64,000 bases of DNA from Alphaproteobacteria bacterium (GTDB taxonomy: Bacteria; Pseudomonadota; Alphaproteobacteria; UBA9655): NCBI GenBank assembly GCA_017992885.1, contig JAGONT010000005.1, positions 43,034 through 107,033 of the forward strand, written 5' to 3'. Every line of letters begins with the position of its first letter. The stretch's first letter is position 1. The notes under the pieces are model-generated. The model was not told where the DNA came from. It did no database searches and was given only the letters and a program-made list of their open reading frames with translations. The position numbers were made by a program, and so were the translations under genes. Shown piece after piece: positions 1-7,536 of this stretch.

Positions 1-360
1 GATACACCAATGATAAAAGAGGTAAGACTTTCCGCTGTAAGTCATAAAGACCTCGCCGACGTGAGGTCAGCAGCTGAATTACAACACTTTTTGCAATCCT
101 ATGCTCAACGCCATTGGCATACAGCTAAAAATGCATCTCTAGATATACTTTTTGCAAGCGCGAAAAAGCAATGTCCTGCCCTTCTACAGAAAGATATTGA
201 TTATGTTGTTACATCCTTGCACGATGCACTTTATGCTGACAAAGAGATTAATCTGGAAGATATTAAGTTGCATTGCAGGATTATGCTGCAAGCTACACAA
301 AAAACAGTCAAAAAAACAAAAGATAAAACCAAAAAACTGCCCGATCTGAATCCCAATTAA
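1..360 (+). CDS. C-terminal part of a BatD-like (oxygen-tolerance) protein, cut by the window edge
   Basis: The frame is open to the window edge (codons before the ATG at 10 are also sense), so this is probably the end of a longer gene. The visible 116 residues have an alpha-helical stretch around residues 20-35 (AAELQHFLQSYAQRHW) and a later segment (SLHDALYADKEINLEDI) that resemble the cytoplasmic C-terminus of BatD proteins, which in other bacteria work with BatA/BatB von Willebrand proteins at the inner membrane. The tail is very lysine-rich. The family assignment rests on pattern resemblance only; an unrelated helical protein is possible. Confidence 0.4.
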   Translation, partial: DTPMIKEVRLSAVSHKDLADVRSAAELQHFLQSYAQRHWHTAKNASLDILFASAKKQCPALLQKDIDYVVTSLHDALYADKEINLEDIKLHCRIMLQATQKTVKKTKDKTKKLPDLNPN

Positions 361-386
361 TGCTGTGTTCAGTTTTTTTAGAATAT

Positions 387-706
387 TTACTTAAAGATAG
401 ATATAAAGGCTAGCTGATAAATTTTAAAAATGTAAGGATTGGTAAGGGCGCACCAAAGCTTCAGTGAGGCATGAATTATTTCTTCTTTTTTGAGACCACC
501 TTTGTCTGTTTGGTCATGCATCCAAGATGATGACAAGTATTGCTGAATCATGAATGGAGAGCCATTGATAGTTGCTTTATCGCTTTTTTGCTTTCCTGAA
601 AAAGAAAAGGCAATCGTTTCCTCGAGTAGAATCCGGTTGCCTGAAACTGCTGCAACTTTTGTGCTTAAGCTATGTTGTAAGGGTTATCCCAAAAAACATT
701 TCTCAT
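387..706 (-). pseudogene. Degenerate 5' copy of the AlaX-like editing gene, chimeric 3' half
   Basis: Reading the minus strand from 706, the first ten codons (MRNVFWDNPY) match the start of the intact AlaX-like gene at 14351-15016 (MKKVFWDNPY). A 1-base deletion then causes an early TAA, and the match resumes in another frame (STKVAAVSGNRILLEETIAF) as far as about position 569. The DNA match includes the untranslated sequence just upstream of the ATG. From about 565 down to the TAA at 387 the frame stays open but no longer resembles the AlaX gene (an unrecognised stretch with WMHDQTDKGG). It is therefore a broken, recombined relic. Confidence 0.8.
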
Positions 707-722
707 CTTATGCTCCTATAGC

Positions 723-1409
723 TTAAATTAAAAGACTCTCGTAAAAACCTCCAAAAGGAAGCGTAGGATGCCTTATTTGGATTTCCAAAATCCAATGTCC
801 CGCACTGATTTTTTCAGGAAACGTGTTTAACCCTTTTCTCCATCCCATATGAGGATAAGCGCCAATTAAATGGCCTGCTGGGTCTAAATTAAAGGAGTGG
901 CCCAATTGTTCGGTACGGGTAAGGATGTAATTATAAAGCTCAATTCCTGTAGGATCATGAGTCAGCCAATAGTCTCGTCCTTCTTGAAAAATCTGTTCTG
1001 TCGCATTCAGCAAATTGATATATTCAGGATTATTTCCAAAAGCCAGAGTCAAGCCCGCATCTCCTTCAACACCGTCTTTCACAATCCCCAGGTCAATAAA
1101 AGCAATATCATTTTCTTGTAGAGTCAAATCTTCAGCTGCGACTTGATGAAACTGAAGAAGGGTATGCTTTCCAAAACGGACATAAGGAGGATGCCAAATT
1201 CGGTCAATTTTGAATTCTTGCATAAGAGCCTTAATTTTTAAAACGGCTTGGCTTTCCGATATTCCTGGATGAAGGATTGCTTTTGCTTCTTTTAAAATTG
1301 TCCACGTCAATTCAGAGGAAGATTTTACTTTTTCAAAAACTTGCGCAGATGTGTACTGTTTTGTTCGCTCCAGTCGAGATTGAATTTGAGGATCTTTTAC
1401 AGTAGACAT
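723..1409 (-). CDS. M24 family metallopeptidase (Xaa-Pro aminopeptidase-like)
   Basis: A 228-residue protein with the 'pita-bread' fold signature of M24 aminopeptidases. The expected five metal ligands can be placed as D106 (FIDLG), D117 (EGDAG), H180 (PAGHLIGAYPH), E209 (WILEIQIR) and E224 (FYESLL), so a di-metal site is plausible. The family removes N-terminal residues, often next to proline, in the cytoplasm. It is a catalytic domain only, without the N-terminal creatinase domain of PepP. It stands alone between an AlaX relic and a divergently oriented acetyltransferase. Substrate specificity cannot be told from sequence. Confidence 0.85.
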   Translation of the reverse strand: MSTVKDPQIQSRLERTKQYTSAQVFEKVKSSSELTWTILKEAKAILHPGISESQAVLKIKALMQEFKIDRIWHPPYVRFGKHTLLQFHQVAAEDLTLQENDIAFIDLGIVKDGVEGDAGLTLAFGNNPEYINLLNATEQIFQEGRDYWLTHDPTGIELYNYILTRTEQLGHSFNLDPAGHLIGAYPHMGWRKGLNTFPEKISAGHWILEIQIRHPTLPFGGFYESLLI

Positions 1410-1575
1410 AATTTAGTTTCCCTTCTGATAGAAGCTTGTCAGTAGATTGTATAAACGAATCAATCATAGGATTGTAATTATTGTGAAGCTGTGCACTTCA
1501 TAAGTAAATAGGCCAATGCACGATTTGAAGCAATTTCCGTGTTATGAAAGTGGATCGCTCTTGGAAAAATTGAAT

Positions 1576-2112
1576 ATGAACATCCTGTTTATTCCCCTTC
1601 AAGAATCACACTTTCCTCTCCTCCTGAAATGGCTTGAAGCGCCTCATGTTAAGGTTTGGTGGGATCAAGATGTTCTTTGGACGCTTGAACTTATCAAAGA
1701 AAAATATGGAGATTATGTCAAAGGATATAAGCTTGAAAAAGGGGCAAAAAAGCCCATCCAAGCCTATATAATTTATGGGAATGATGATTCCTTTGGTTAC
1801 ATTCAACTTTATAATGCTTATGATTTTTCTCGTGAAGGAAGCATTCCTCTGGAAGGATTGCAAAAATCCCTTGCAACCATTGACATTTTTATTGGTGAAG
1901 AAGAGTATGTTGGCAAAGGTTTAGGCTCGCGCATAATGACCCAATTTTTGAAAGAATACGTGGATCCTTATTATGACGCTTGCTTGGTGGATCCGGATAC
2001 AGCCAACATGCAAGCGATTCGCGCCTATGAAAAAGCAGGATTCAAAAAGATTAAAACGGTTAAAGAGGGGACAGTGACAGTGACAGGGATGGTGAGGGAA
2101 AAAAACTTATGA
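1576..2112 (+). CDS. GNAT acetyltransferase, AAC(6')-like
   Basis: A single-domain acetyl-CoA-dependent N-acetyltransferase resembling the AAC(6')/Acetyltransf_8 group. It begins with a 'PLQESHFPLLLKWLEAPHV' segment, then has WWDQ, the acetyl-CoA loop region YVGKGLGSRIM, and the C-terminal DPDTANMQAIRAYEKAGF signature. I chose the ATG at 1576 because the family starts just before this block; an in-frame ATG at 1516 would add 20 unrelated residues, and neither has a strong ribosome binding site. Its stop overlaps the next ATG by 4 bases (ATGA). The last 23 codons recur as a remnant at 16553-16624. The real substrate may be an aminoglycoside, but many GNATs of this type act on other amines. Confidence 0.8.
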   Translation: MNILFIPLQESHFPLLLKWLEAPHVKVWWDQDVLWTLELIKEKYGDYVKGYKLEKGAKKPIQAYIIYGNDDSFGYIQLYNAYDFSREGSIPLEGLQKSLATIDIFIGEEEYVGKGLGSRIMTQFLKEYVDPYYDACLVDPDTANMQAIRAYEKAGFKKIKTVKEGTVTVTGMVREKNL

Positions 2113-2426
2113 GTTTTTTTTCGTTTATAACGACATCAAATCCTGAATGGGATAAGAAAATAGCTTGTGGGATTCGTACTGAATGTGAGGGTTTACCAGG
2201 CATAAAAGCAGATTTTCAAACTCAAAGCTTTTATGTAAAAAGCGGAGAGACTTTTGCAGGAGGCATAAGTATGGAACAGCATGGAGATATCTTGTGGATT
2301 GACCCCCTCTATTTTCTTGACCCAGATGGACACAAACTTGAAATTCATGTAGGAGACTGGCAAGCCCGTATACAAGCCAAGAAAATGAACCTTGGAAGCT
2401 GGAAAGATGTAGAGTGGTTTGTATGA
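2109..2426 (+). pseudogene. Chimera: GNAT N-terminus joined to a FosA-like glyoxalase C-terminus
   Basis: Residues 1-66 (ITTSNPEWDKK, YVKSGETFAGGI, QHGDILWID) are closely similar to the N-terminal half of the GNAT at 16621-17046. At about position 2308 the similarity stops, and the remaining 39 residues (YFLDPDGHKLEIHVGDWQAR) have the hallmark metal-binding tail of VOC/fosfomycin-resistance (FosA-like) glutathione transferases. Neither domain is complete: the acetyl-CoA loop of the GNAT and the first two-thirds of the VOC fold are missing. The gene is translationally coupled on both sides (ATGA overlaps at 2109 and 2423), so it is probably translated but not functional in either role. Confidence 0.75.
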
Positions 2427-3448
2427 ACCCTACCTCCCCCATAAATGTAGCTCTGATCGGATTTGGCTTTTCGGGAAGCACCTTTCATGCCCCTTTTTTA
2501 AGCGCTCTTGAAGATTATAATTTAGTGTATGTTATCTCTTCAAATTCTGAAAAAGTGCAGAGGTGTTTGCCGCAAGTCAGAGCTGTGTCAGATATCAACA
2601 AGGTTTTTCAGGATACAGCCCTAGATTTAGTCGTGATAACAACGCCTAATGCAGCCCATTATGATGTGGCCAAAGCTGCACTTGAATCTGGGAAACATGT
2701 TGTTCTTGAGAAACCCTTTACTCTTTATTCGAAGGATGCTCAAGATCTTATCCAGCTTGCTCAGCGACAGAATCGCATTTTAACCGTTTATCATAACAGA
2801 AGATGGGATGGAGACTTTTTAACCATCCAAAAACTTCTCGCAGAAAAAATATTAGGCGATGTCTATTTATACGAAGCTCATTTTCACAGATACCGACCTT
2901 TTCCGAATCCTCAACGGTGGAAAGAAAACAAAGAATTTGGATCAGGGATTTTATACGATTTAGGGGCTCATTTGCTCGATCAAGCTTTGCAGCTCTTTGG
3001 TTTACCTGACGCTATTGAGGGTGACATCCTTACCCAAAGGCCTGGAGCTGTGGCCGATGACTATTTCCACCTCACGTTAAAATATGGACCAAAAAGAGTC
3101 ATTTTAAAGGCCAGTAACCTTGTCTCTCATTCAGGACCGCGTTATCAAATACACGGTACTCTGGGGAGCTTTTTAAAAAGCGGAATGGATCCTCAAGAGC
3201 AAGATTTAATTGAAGGGAAAAATCCGCTTGAGATGACTTGGGGGCAAGAGAAAGCAGAGAACTATGGGATTTTGAGTTTCAATCAACAGCATACGCGAAT
3301 TCCCACAATTCCAGGAAATTACGCAACCTTTTATAAATTCCTCGCTACGGCTATTTACAATAATTCTCTTCCGCCCGTCCTTCCAGAAGAGGCCTGTCAA
3401 GTTATACGACTTATTGAGGCGTGCCATGAAAGATATTATAAGGGCTAA
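2423..3448 (+). CDS. Gfo/Idh/MocA-family NAD(P)-dependent oxidoreductase
   Basis: Full-length (about 341 aa) two-domain dehydrogenase. The N-terminal Rossmann segment ALIGFGFSGSTFH binds NAD(P), and HVVLEKPFT carries the conserved lysine of the EKP motif. The C-terminal alpha/beta domain includes YHNRRWDGDF and the GSGILYDLGAHLLDQ signature typical of the YdgJ/YvaA branch. Such enzymes oxidise or reduce sugars and polyols in the cytoplasm. I start it at the ATG at 2423, which overlaps the upstream stop as ATGA; a GTG at 2414 would add three residues. It is the last gene of the small 1576-3448 operon. Confidence 0.9.
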   Translation: MNPTSPINVALIGFGFSGSTFHAPFLSALEDYNLVYVISSNSEKVQRCLPQVRAVSDINKVFQDTALDLVVITTPNAAHYDVAKAALESGKHVVLEKPFTLYSKDAQDLIQLAQRQNRILTVYHNRRWDGDFLTIQKLLAEKILGDVYLYEAHFHRYRPFPNPQRWKENKEFGSGILYDLGAHLLDQALQLFGLPDAIEGDILTQRPGAVADDYFHLTLKYGPKRVILKASNLVSHSGPRYQIHGTLGSFLKSGMDPQEQDLIEGKNPLEMTWGQEKAENYGILSFNQQHTRIPTIPGNYATFYKFLATAIYNNSLPPVLPEEACQVIRLIEACHERYYKG

Positions 3449-3682
3449 TGAAAAATGTATGAGAATTAAGCTCGATGATTAAGCAATTTATTAAAGGAGA
3501 AGGAATTATGTCCAACGCCCTGGATATAAGCCTTTGATTAAACGTTGAAATTATGTTAATAATAAGGAATAAAGAACTTTTTGCGAGCCGAAGAGCTAGT
3601 CCCTCTTTTTATTGATATAGTTTATCTTCACCTGTAAAACCTTAAAAGAGGTCAGAAAATTCCGTTTACACAAGAGACAGTT

Positions 3683-5401
3683 TTGAAAGAAGCAGGTGAA
3701 TGTACGAAAACTCAGTGCAATATCATTACCTTGTCTTTAAAAATCCTTATGGCTTCACATAAGGATTTTGAAGAACTGCTCCTATTTATCGGTTTATTAG
3801 ACTCTCAACATATCCCTAGAAATCTATTAGACGCTTCTAAAAATGGTATCGTAGTTGATGATTTTCTTTATTGTTTGAAAAAAAACTCTCTTATCACAAG
3901 CGAGGCTTATACAAGTTCTCATTCCATTGCAACTTTTTCGATTCATCAGAGCACACAAAGAATTATTCTTGATCATCTTCTTTCCACTTTAGATTTAAAA
4001 AGAAAAGATGAGCTGCTTACGTCAATTTCTCATACATTAACCAATCATATAACTTCTCTCACAGATGAAGAAGATTTGGCGGGGATAAAGGCTTTACTGG
4101 GACATTGTGAAACGTTTTTAGGCCATCACACCTTGTTTTCCGCAAAAATTAGAGGTTCCATAGAAGGAAAGCTGGGAGTGATGTATTATTCCTTACGGTA
4201 TTATTTTAAGGGACAACACATTCTTGAAAATAGTTTTCTCGAATTAGAAAAGAATCCTATTGAAAATCATCGTCAAATTATTGATGTGCTCGCCTATCTC
4301 ACAACAATTTATATGGAGCTTGGAAATCACGAGGACGCTCAAAATATCATTGAAAAAAGGATTGTTCCTTATAAGGTCTATTTTTCTGAAGTTCACCCTC
4401 ATCTTGCACGCGCATTGACCTATTTAGGGGATGTTTCCACGATCTTAGGAAATTATGAAAAGGCTAAAACCTTGCTTGAACAGAGTTTTAATCTTTATGA
4501 AAAACACTTTCCTACCCATTATTTTTGGTTAGCGCGTACGTCCACTTCTTTGGGGAATACTTATGTAGAATTAGGAGACTACGAAAAAGCTCAAAATCTT
4601 CTTAAAAAGGCCCTTGTTATTCATAAAACCCATGCCTTAAAAAATCGTCTTGATGTTGCTTGGATCTCAACATTTCTTGCTAACGTTTATGAGAAGTTGG
4701 GAAACTATGACAAAGCCAAACAGTTACTTGAAGAAGCTATCATCATTGCTAAACAACATTTGCCTGACAATCATATAGATGTTAGTTGGATAACTGTATT
4801 TTTAGGCAACGTTTATCGAGAGCTCGGACAGCTTGAAAATGCTCAAAATCTTCTGGAACAAACTCTCCTCATTCATAGGGAAATCTGTGGAGAAGAAAAT
4901 GTGAGAACAGCATCCGTCTTAATTGCTTTGGGAAGCGTTTATAAGGATCTCGGTCAATATGAAAAAGCAAAAATCTTTCTTAACAAAGGGCTTGTTATTT
5001 ATGAGAAAGAATTTGGCAATAATCATATTGAAACCGCTCGAATTTTAAGAGATTTAGGACAAACCTATAGTCTAGAAGGCCATTTAGAATTCGCCGAAAT
5101 CTTCCTGAATAAGGCGTTAAAGATATTTCGGGAAAGTCACCATCCTGAAATTTATCTATCTTTGGAAATATTAGCTGAGCTATCCTTAAAAAAATCTACA
5201 CAAGCAATGCATGAAGAAAATCCGCCATTATCTCTAAACTTTAAAAAGAAGGCCGTTGATGACTTAACCCAAGCTTTAAAAACGGTAGAGACTTATTTTC
5301 CAATAGATTCTCCTCATCGAGAAAGGATTGAAATCAAGCTTAAGAAAACTCAAATACAGGCTCTTTCTCCCTCCTTCCTTCTTATGACTGAGTCACCTTA
5401 A
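3683..5401 (+). CDS. Tetratricopeptide-repeat protein, likely 5'-truncated STAND NTPase
   Basis: About eight consecutive ~42-residue repeats of the kinesin-light-chain/TPR_12 type run from roughly residue 195 to 470 (recurring G.Y.KA..LLE.AL motif). The N-terminal 100 residues (ELLLFIGLLDSQHIP, FSIHQSTQRIILDHL) look like the winged-helix linker that follows an NB-ARC/NACHT ATPase in STAND proteins. No ATPase domain is present. The frame is open upstream to a TAA at 3635, and only a TTG start at 3683 or an ATG at 3749 is available. I infer that the ATPase half has been lost. TPRs bind partner proteins; no partner can be named. Confidence 0.75.
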   Translation: MKEAGECTKTQCNIITLSLKILMASHKDFEELLLFIGLLDSQHIPRNLLDASKNGIVVDDFLYCLKKNSLITSEAYTSSHSIATFSIHQSTQRIILDHLLSTLDLKRKDELLTSISHTLTNHITSLTDEEDLAGIKALLGHCETFLGHHTLFSAKIRGSIEGKLGVMYYSLRYYFKGQHILENSFLELEKNPIENHRQIIDVLAYLTTIYMELGNHEDAQNIIEKRIVPYKVYFSEVHPHLARALTYLGDVSTILGNYEKAKTLLEQSFNLYEKHFPTHYFWLARTSTSLGNTYVELGDYEKAQNLLKKALVIHKTHALKNRLDVAWISTFLANVYEKLGNYDKAKQLLEEAIIIAKQHLPDNHIDVSWITVFLGNVYRELGQLENAQNLLEQTLLIHREICGEENVRTASVLIALGSVYKDLGQYEKAKIFLNKGLVIYEKEFGNNHIETARILRDLGQTYSLEGHLEFAEIFLNKALKIFRESHHPEIYLSLEILAELSLKKSTQAMHEENPPLSLNFKKKAVDDLTQALKTVETYFPIDSPHRERIEIKLKKTQIQALSPSFLLMTESP

Positions 5402-5704
5402 ACAAATTGTTTGTCTTCTGTCTCACCATAGTAAAGCCTATCCATTGACTATCAGGGGAAGATTAGCCTCTTCACCTAACACTTTGTGCTCACCAGTGTG
5501 ACCATTGAATAATTCTATCGTCCATTCTTGGTTATTTTGAAGGGCAAGCAAGGAGTTGTGTGTTATCAAGCCACCTAACATTGGATAATCCGTATTCTCC
5601 TGTGGCACCAAGAAGTCACTCAGGCATTACAACATTCATCGCGGGGCGTGCTGGAAGAGGGGTGGTGAGGGGGGCAGGTATTTTTTTAAACGTGACTGCG
5701 GCAT
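5402..5704. other. Intergenic region with a possible short ORF relic
   Basis: On the minus strand, from about 5625 down to 5450, a short frame without start codon reads FLVPQENTDYPMLGGL then WTIELFNGHTGEHKVLG before a stop. This could be a decayed gene fragment, but I do not recognise the family. No terminator or RNA gene was seen. Confidence 0.3.
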
Positions 5705-6484
5705 TCATTCAACAAGCATCTTTTCGATAGATGTTTTGTGAGTGGTGATATAGTCAATGTCTGCCAAGTAAGTAAGATGGTGCCCATCCTTGAGAGTTGC
5801 TTCAAATGTTTTATTACCTTTTCTCGCTTCGCTGACCATAAAATCGATTAATACCTTCAACCTTTTAATGATTAAATCTGCCAGACCACTTCTATTTTTT
5901 CCAGGTAAACCATAAGCATGGCAAAACAAGCGAGCTCTTATGATTTGCTCTTCTAAAGATCCGAATCCATCTTTATTTTTTGGATGGGTAAAGGGTGACC
6001 AGCGATAAAGGGCATAAGCAATATCCCAGGAGCGAGGCCCTGGGTGGCTGGTATCGAAGTCAATGATCCCAATGGCTTGTTCTCCCTCTAAGACAACATT
6101 GTAAGGAGCATAATCACCATGGCAAACAACCTCCTGTGGTTCACGGCACGGAAATTGCCATGTGTCTTGACTTGCCATAGATGTTGCTAAAAAACTTTGT
6201 GAAGCATCGTGAAATTTCCGGAGGAGGTGAGCGGCAGATGTAAGGGCGTTTAGAGATGAGGCGTTCTCGCTGAGCGGATAATTGCTGACTTCCCCTTTTA
6301 AAAAGCTCACGATTTCTCGACCTGAGGGATCAAACCCTAAAGGTTCTGGTGCTGAAAAAAAACCTTTTTTTCGAAGGTGCTGAAGAAGTTTATGAACTTG
6401 CTGAGTCCATGGCCCAGCAGGTCGGTGAACACACTCACCGATATGAATGATTTGATTTTGACGTCCTCCTATAAGATAGTTCAC
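5705..6484 (-). CDS. Aminoglycoside phosphotransferase (APH)-family kinase
   Basis: A 259-residue protein-kinase-like small-molecule phosphotransferase. The catalytic loop is visible as VVCHGDYAPYNVVL (H-G-D-x4-N) and the metal-binding segment as IGIIDFDTSHPGPRSWDIAYAL, both canonical for APH/choline-kinase folds. The start is a GTG at 6484, preceded by a G-rich ribosome binding site (AGGGGGT, 3 bases away). It is the last gene of a run that reads ABC exporter, NUDIX, GNAT, GNAT relic, APH on the minus strand. The substrate could be an antibiotic or a metabolite. Confidence 0.85.
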   Translation of the reverse strand: MNYLIGGRQNQIIHIGECVHRPAGPWTQQVHKLLQHLRKKGFFSAPEPLGFDPSGREIVSFLKGEVSNYPLSENASSLNALTSAAHLLRKFHDASQSFLATSMASQDTWQFPCREPQEVVCHGDYAPYNVVLEGEQAIGIIDFDTSHPGPRSWDIAYALYRWSPFTHPKNKDGFGSLEEQIIRARLFCHAYGLPGKNRSGLADLIIKRLKVLIDFMVSEARKGNKTFEATLKDGHHLTYLADIDYITTHKTSIEKMLVE

Positions 6485-6492
6485 TTGACCCC

Positions 6493-6573
6493 CTACTCAT
6501 CTTCGGCGAGAAGGCGTACAATTTCCGAGAGATCTGTTTCTGTTGCGCGTCTTAGAGAAAGGTTAGTTAGCAT
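6493..6573 (-). pseudogene. 26-codon N-terminal relic of a GNAT acetyltransferase
   Basis: The minus strand reads MLTNLSLRRATETDLSEIVR, then LLAEDE and a TAG. This is the standard beginning of a GNAT domain (LRRATETD..EIVRLLAEDE), cut off immediately after the first helix. The stop lies 9 bases before the APH gene's GTG, so recombination seems to have fused the start of a lost GNAT gene to the leader of the APH gene. Too short to be functional. Confidence 0.7.
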
Positions 6574-6578
6574 AGATC

Positions 6579-7088
6579 CTAACCCAATCTTTTCGTAAGC
6601 CATAAAACCAGATCATCATCTAAATGAATTGTCTCTCCAAAAGGCACAGATTCATAGTTATAGGTAATTCCTCTTCCATCAGGAACATACCTCCTTTTAA
6701 CATAGAGTTTTTGAGCGTTTCCATAGTCAGTGGTTAGCCCAACGCCGATGCCAACAGTAGAGTTTTTCTTAAATGCCTCGGCTTCGGCTCTATCAAGGAG
6801 AGCTGAGGCAATGCCTTGTGTTCTGAACTTTGGGAGAACATTTAAATCAGAAATTTCGGGAATGTTATGTTCACGAAAGGGTAAATAATTGGAATGCCAT
6901 TTTAGAGTTACATATCCTGCAACATTATTGTCTTTAAAGGCAATCCATACGCAGCGTTCGCCCTTTTCCTGTTCTTCAAGGTACTTTTGATAGAGAGAGG
7001 CTGGTTTGTTCCACCCTATGTCCGTAAAGGCAGAGACAATGAGGGGAATGTCTTGTTGTGTTAAACATCTGGCCTTAAAAGTCGTCAT
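6579..7088 (-). CDS. GNAT-family N-acetyltransferase
   Basis: About 169 residues with the GNAT core: LNVLPKFRTQGIASALLDRAE (motif A, acetyl-CoA-binding loop R-x2-G-I-A) and DYGNAQKLYVKRRYVPDG (motif B). The most likely start is the ATG at 7088, which overlaps the end of the NUDIX gene by 14 bases; an ATG at 7103 is possible. Cytoplasmic, substrate unknown. It sits in the minus-strand run with NUDIX and the ABC exporter, which suggests co-transcription. Confidence 0.85.
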   Translation of the reverse strand: MTTFKARCLTQQDIPLIVSAFTDIGWNKPASLYQKYLEEQEKGERCVWIAFKDNNVAGYVTLKWHSNYLPFREHNIPEISDLNVLPKFRTQGIASALLDRAEAEAFKKNSTVGIGVGLTTDYGNAQKLYVKRRYVPDGRGITYNYESVPFGETIHLDDDLVLWLTKRLG

Positions 7089-7536
7089 ACCCAAACTCTC
7101 CATAAGCTTCGCCCTTCACGTATTGCTCGATGCCAAACTTTACCACCGGAATCATGGGCTCAGGCAGCTGATTGATGTCAAACCAGTCTATCTCATCATG
7201 AAGACGGGGCTCTTTGTTAATAGGCTCACCTTCAAAATCTTTGGCGACAAAGAATAAGCTAACATCTTTCCATTTTAAGTCTGGATTTTTGAAGTGTGGA
7301 GCTTTAACAGCTACGACCGTAGCAAGAAAAGGACTCACTTCTAATCCCACTTCCTCATAGGATTCTCTGATAGCCGTTTGTCGTGGCGATTCATTTTCTT
7401 CCATCTTTCCTATAGGACAATGCCAATGATTTGGCCAGAGAGGTGCCCAATCCGCTCGACGTAAAAGCAGGATCTTTTTATCTCGGATGATCATCATATT
7501 GGGGCAAATAACGAAAGATTGTAAGGGCTGACTCAA
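7075..7536 (-). CDS. NUDIX hydrolase
   Basis: It contains the complete NUDIX box GKMEENESPRQTAIRESYEE followed by VGL (G-x5-E-x7-R-E-U-x-E-E-x-G-U), which binds Mg2+ and cleaves nucleoside diphosphates linked to another moiety. The frame extends upstream to 7590 inside the ABC transporter gene, but a TTG at 7536 overlapping that gene's TGA by 4 bases (TTGA) is the economical start; it gives 153 aa beginning just before the first beta strand. Substrate unknown. Confidence 0.8.
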   Translation of the reverse strand: MSQPLQSFVICPNMMIIRDKKILLLRRADWAPLWPNHWHCPIGKMEENESPRQTAIRESYEEVGLEVSPFLATVVAVKAPHFKNPDLKWKDVSLFFVAKDFEGEPINKEPRLHDEIDWFDINQLPEPMIPVVKFGIEQYVKGEAYGEFGYDDF

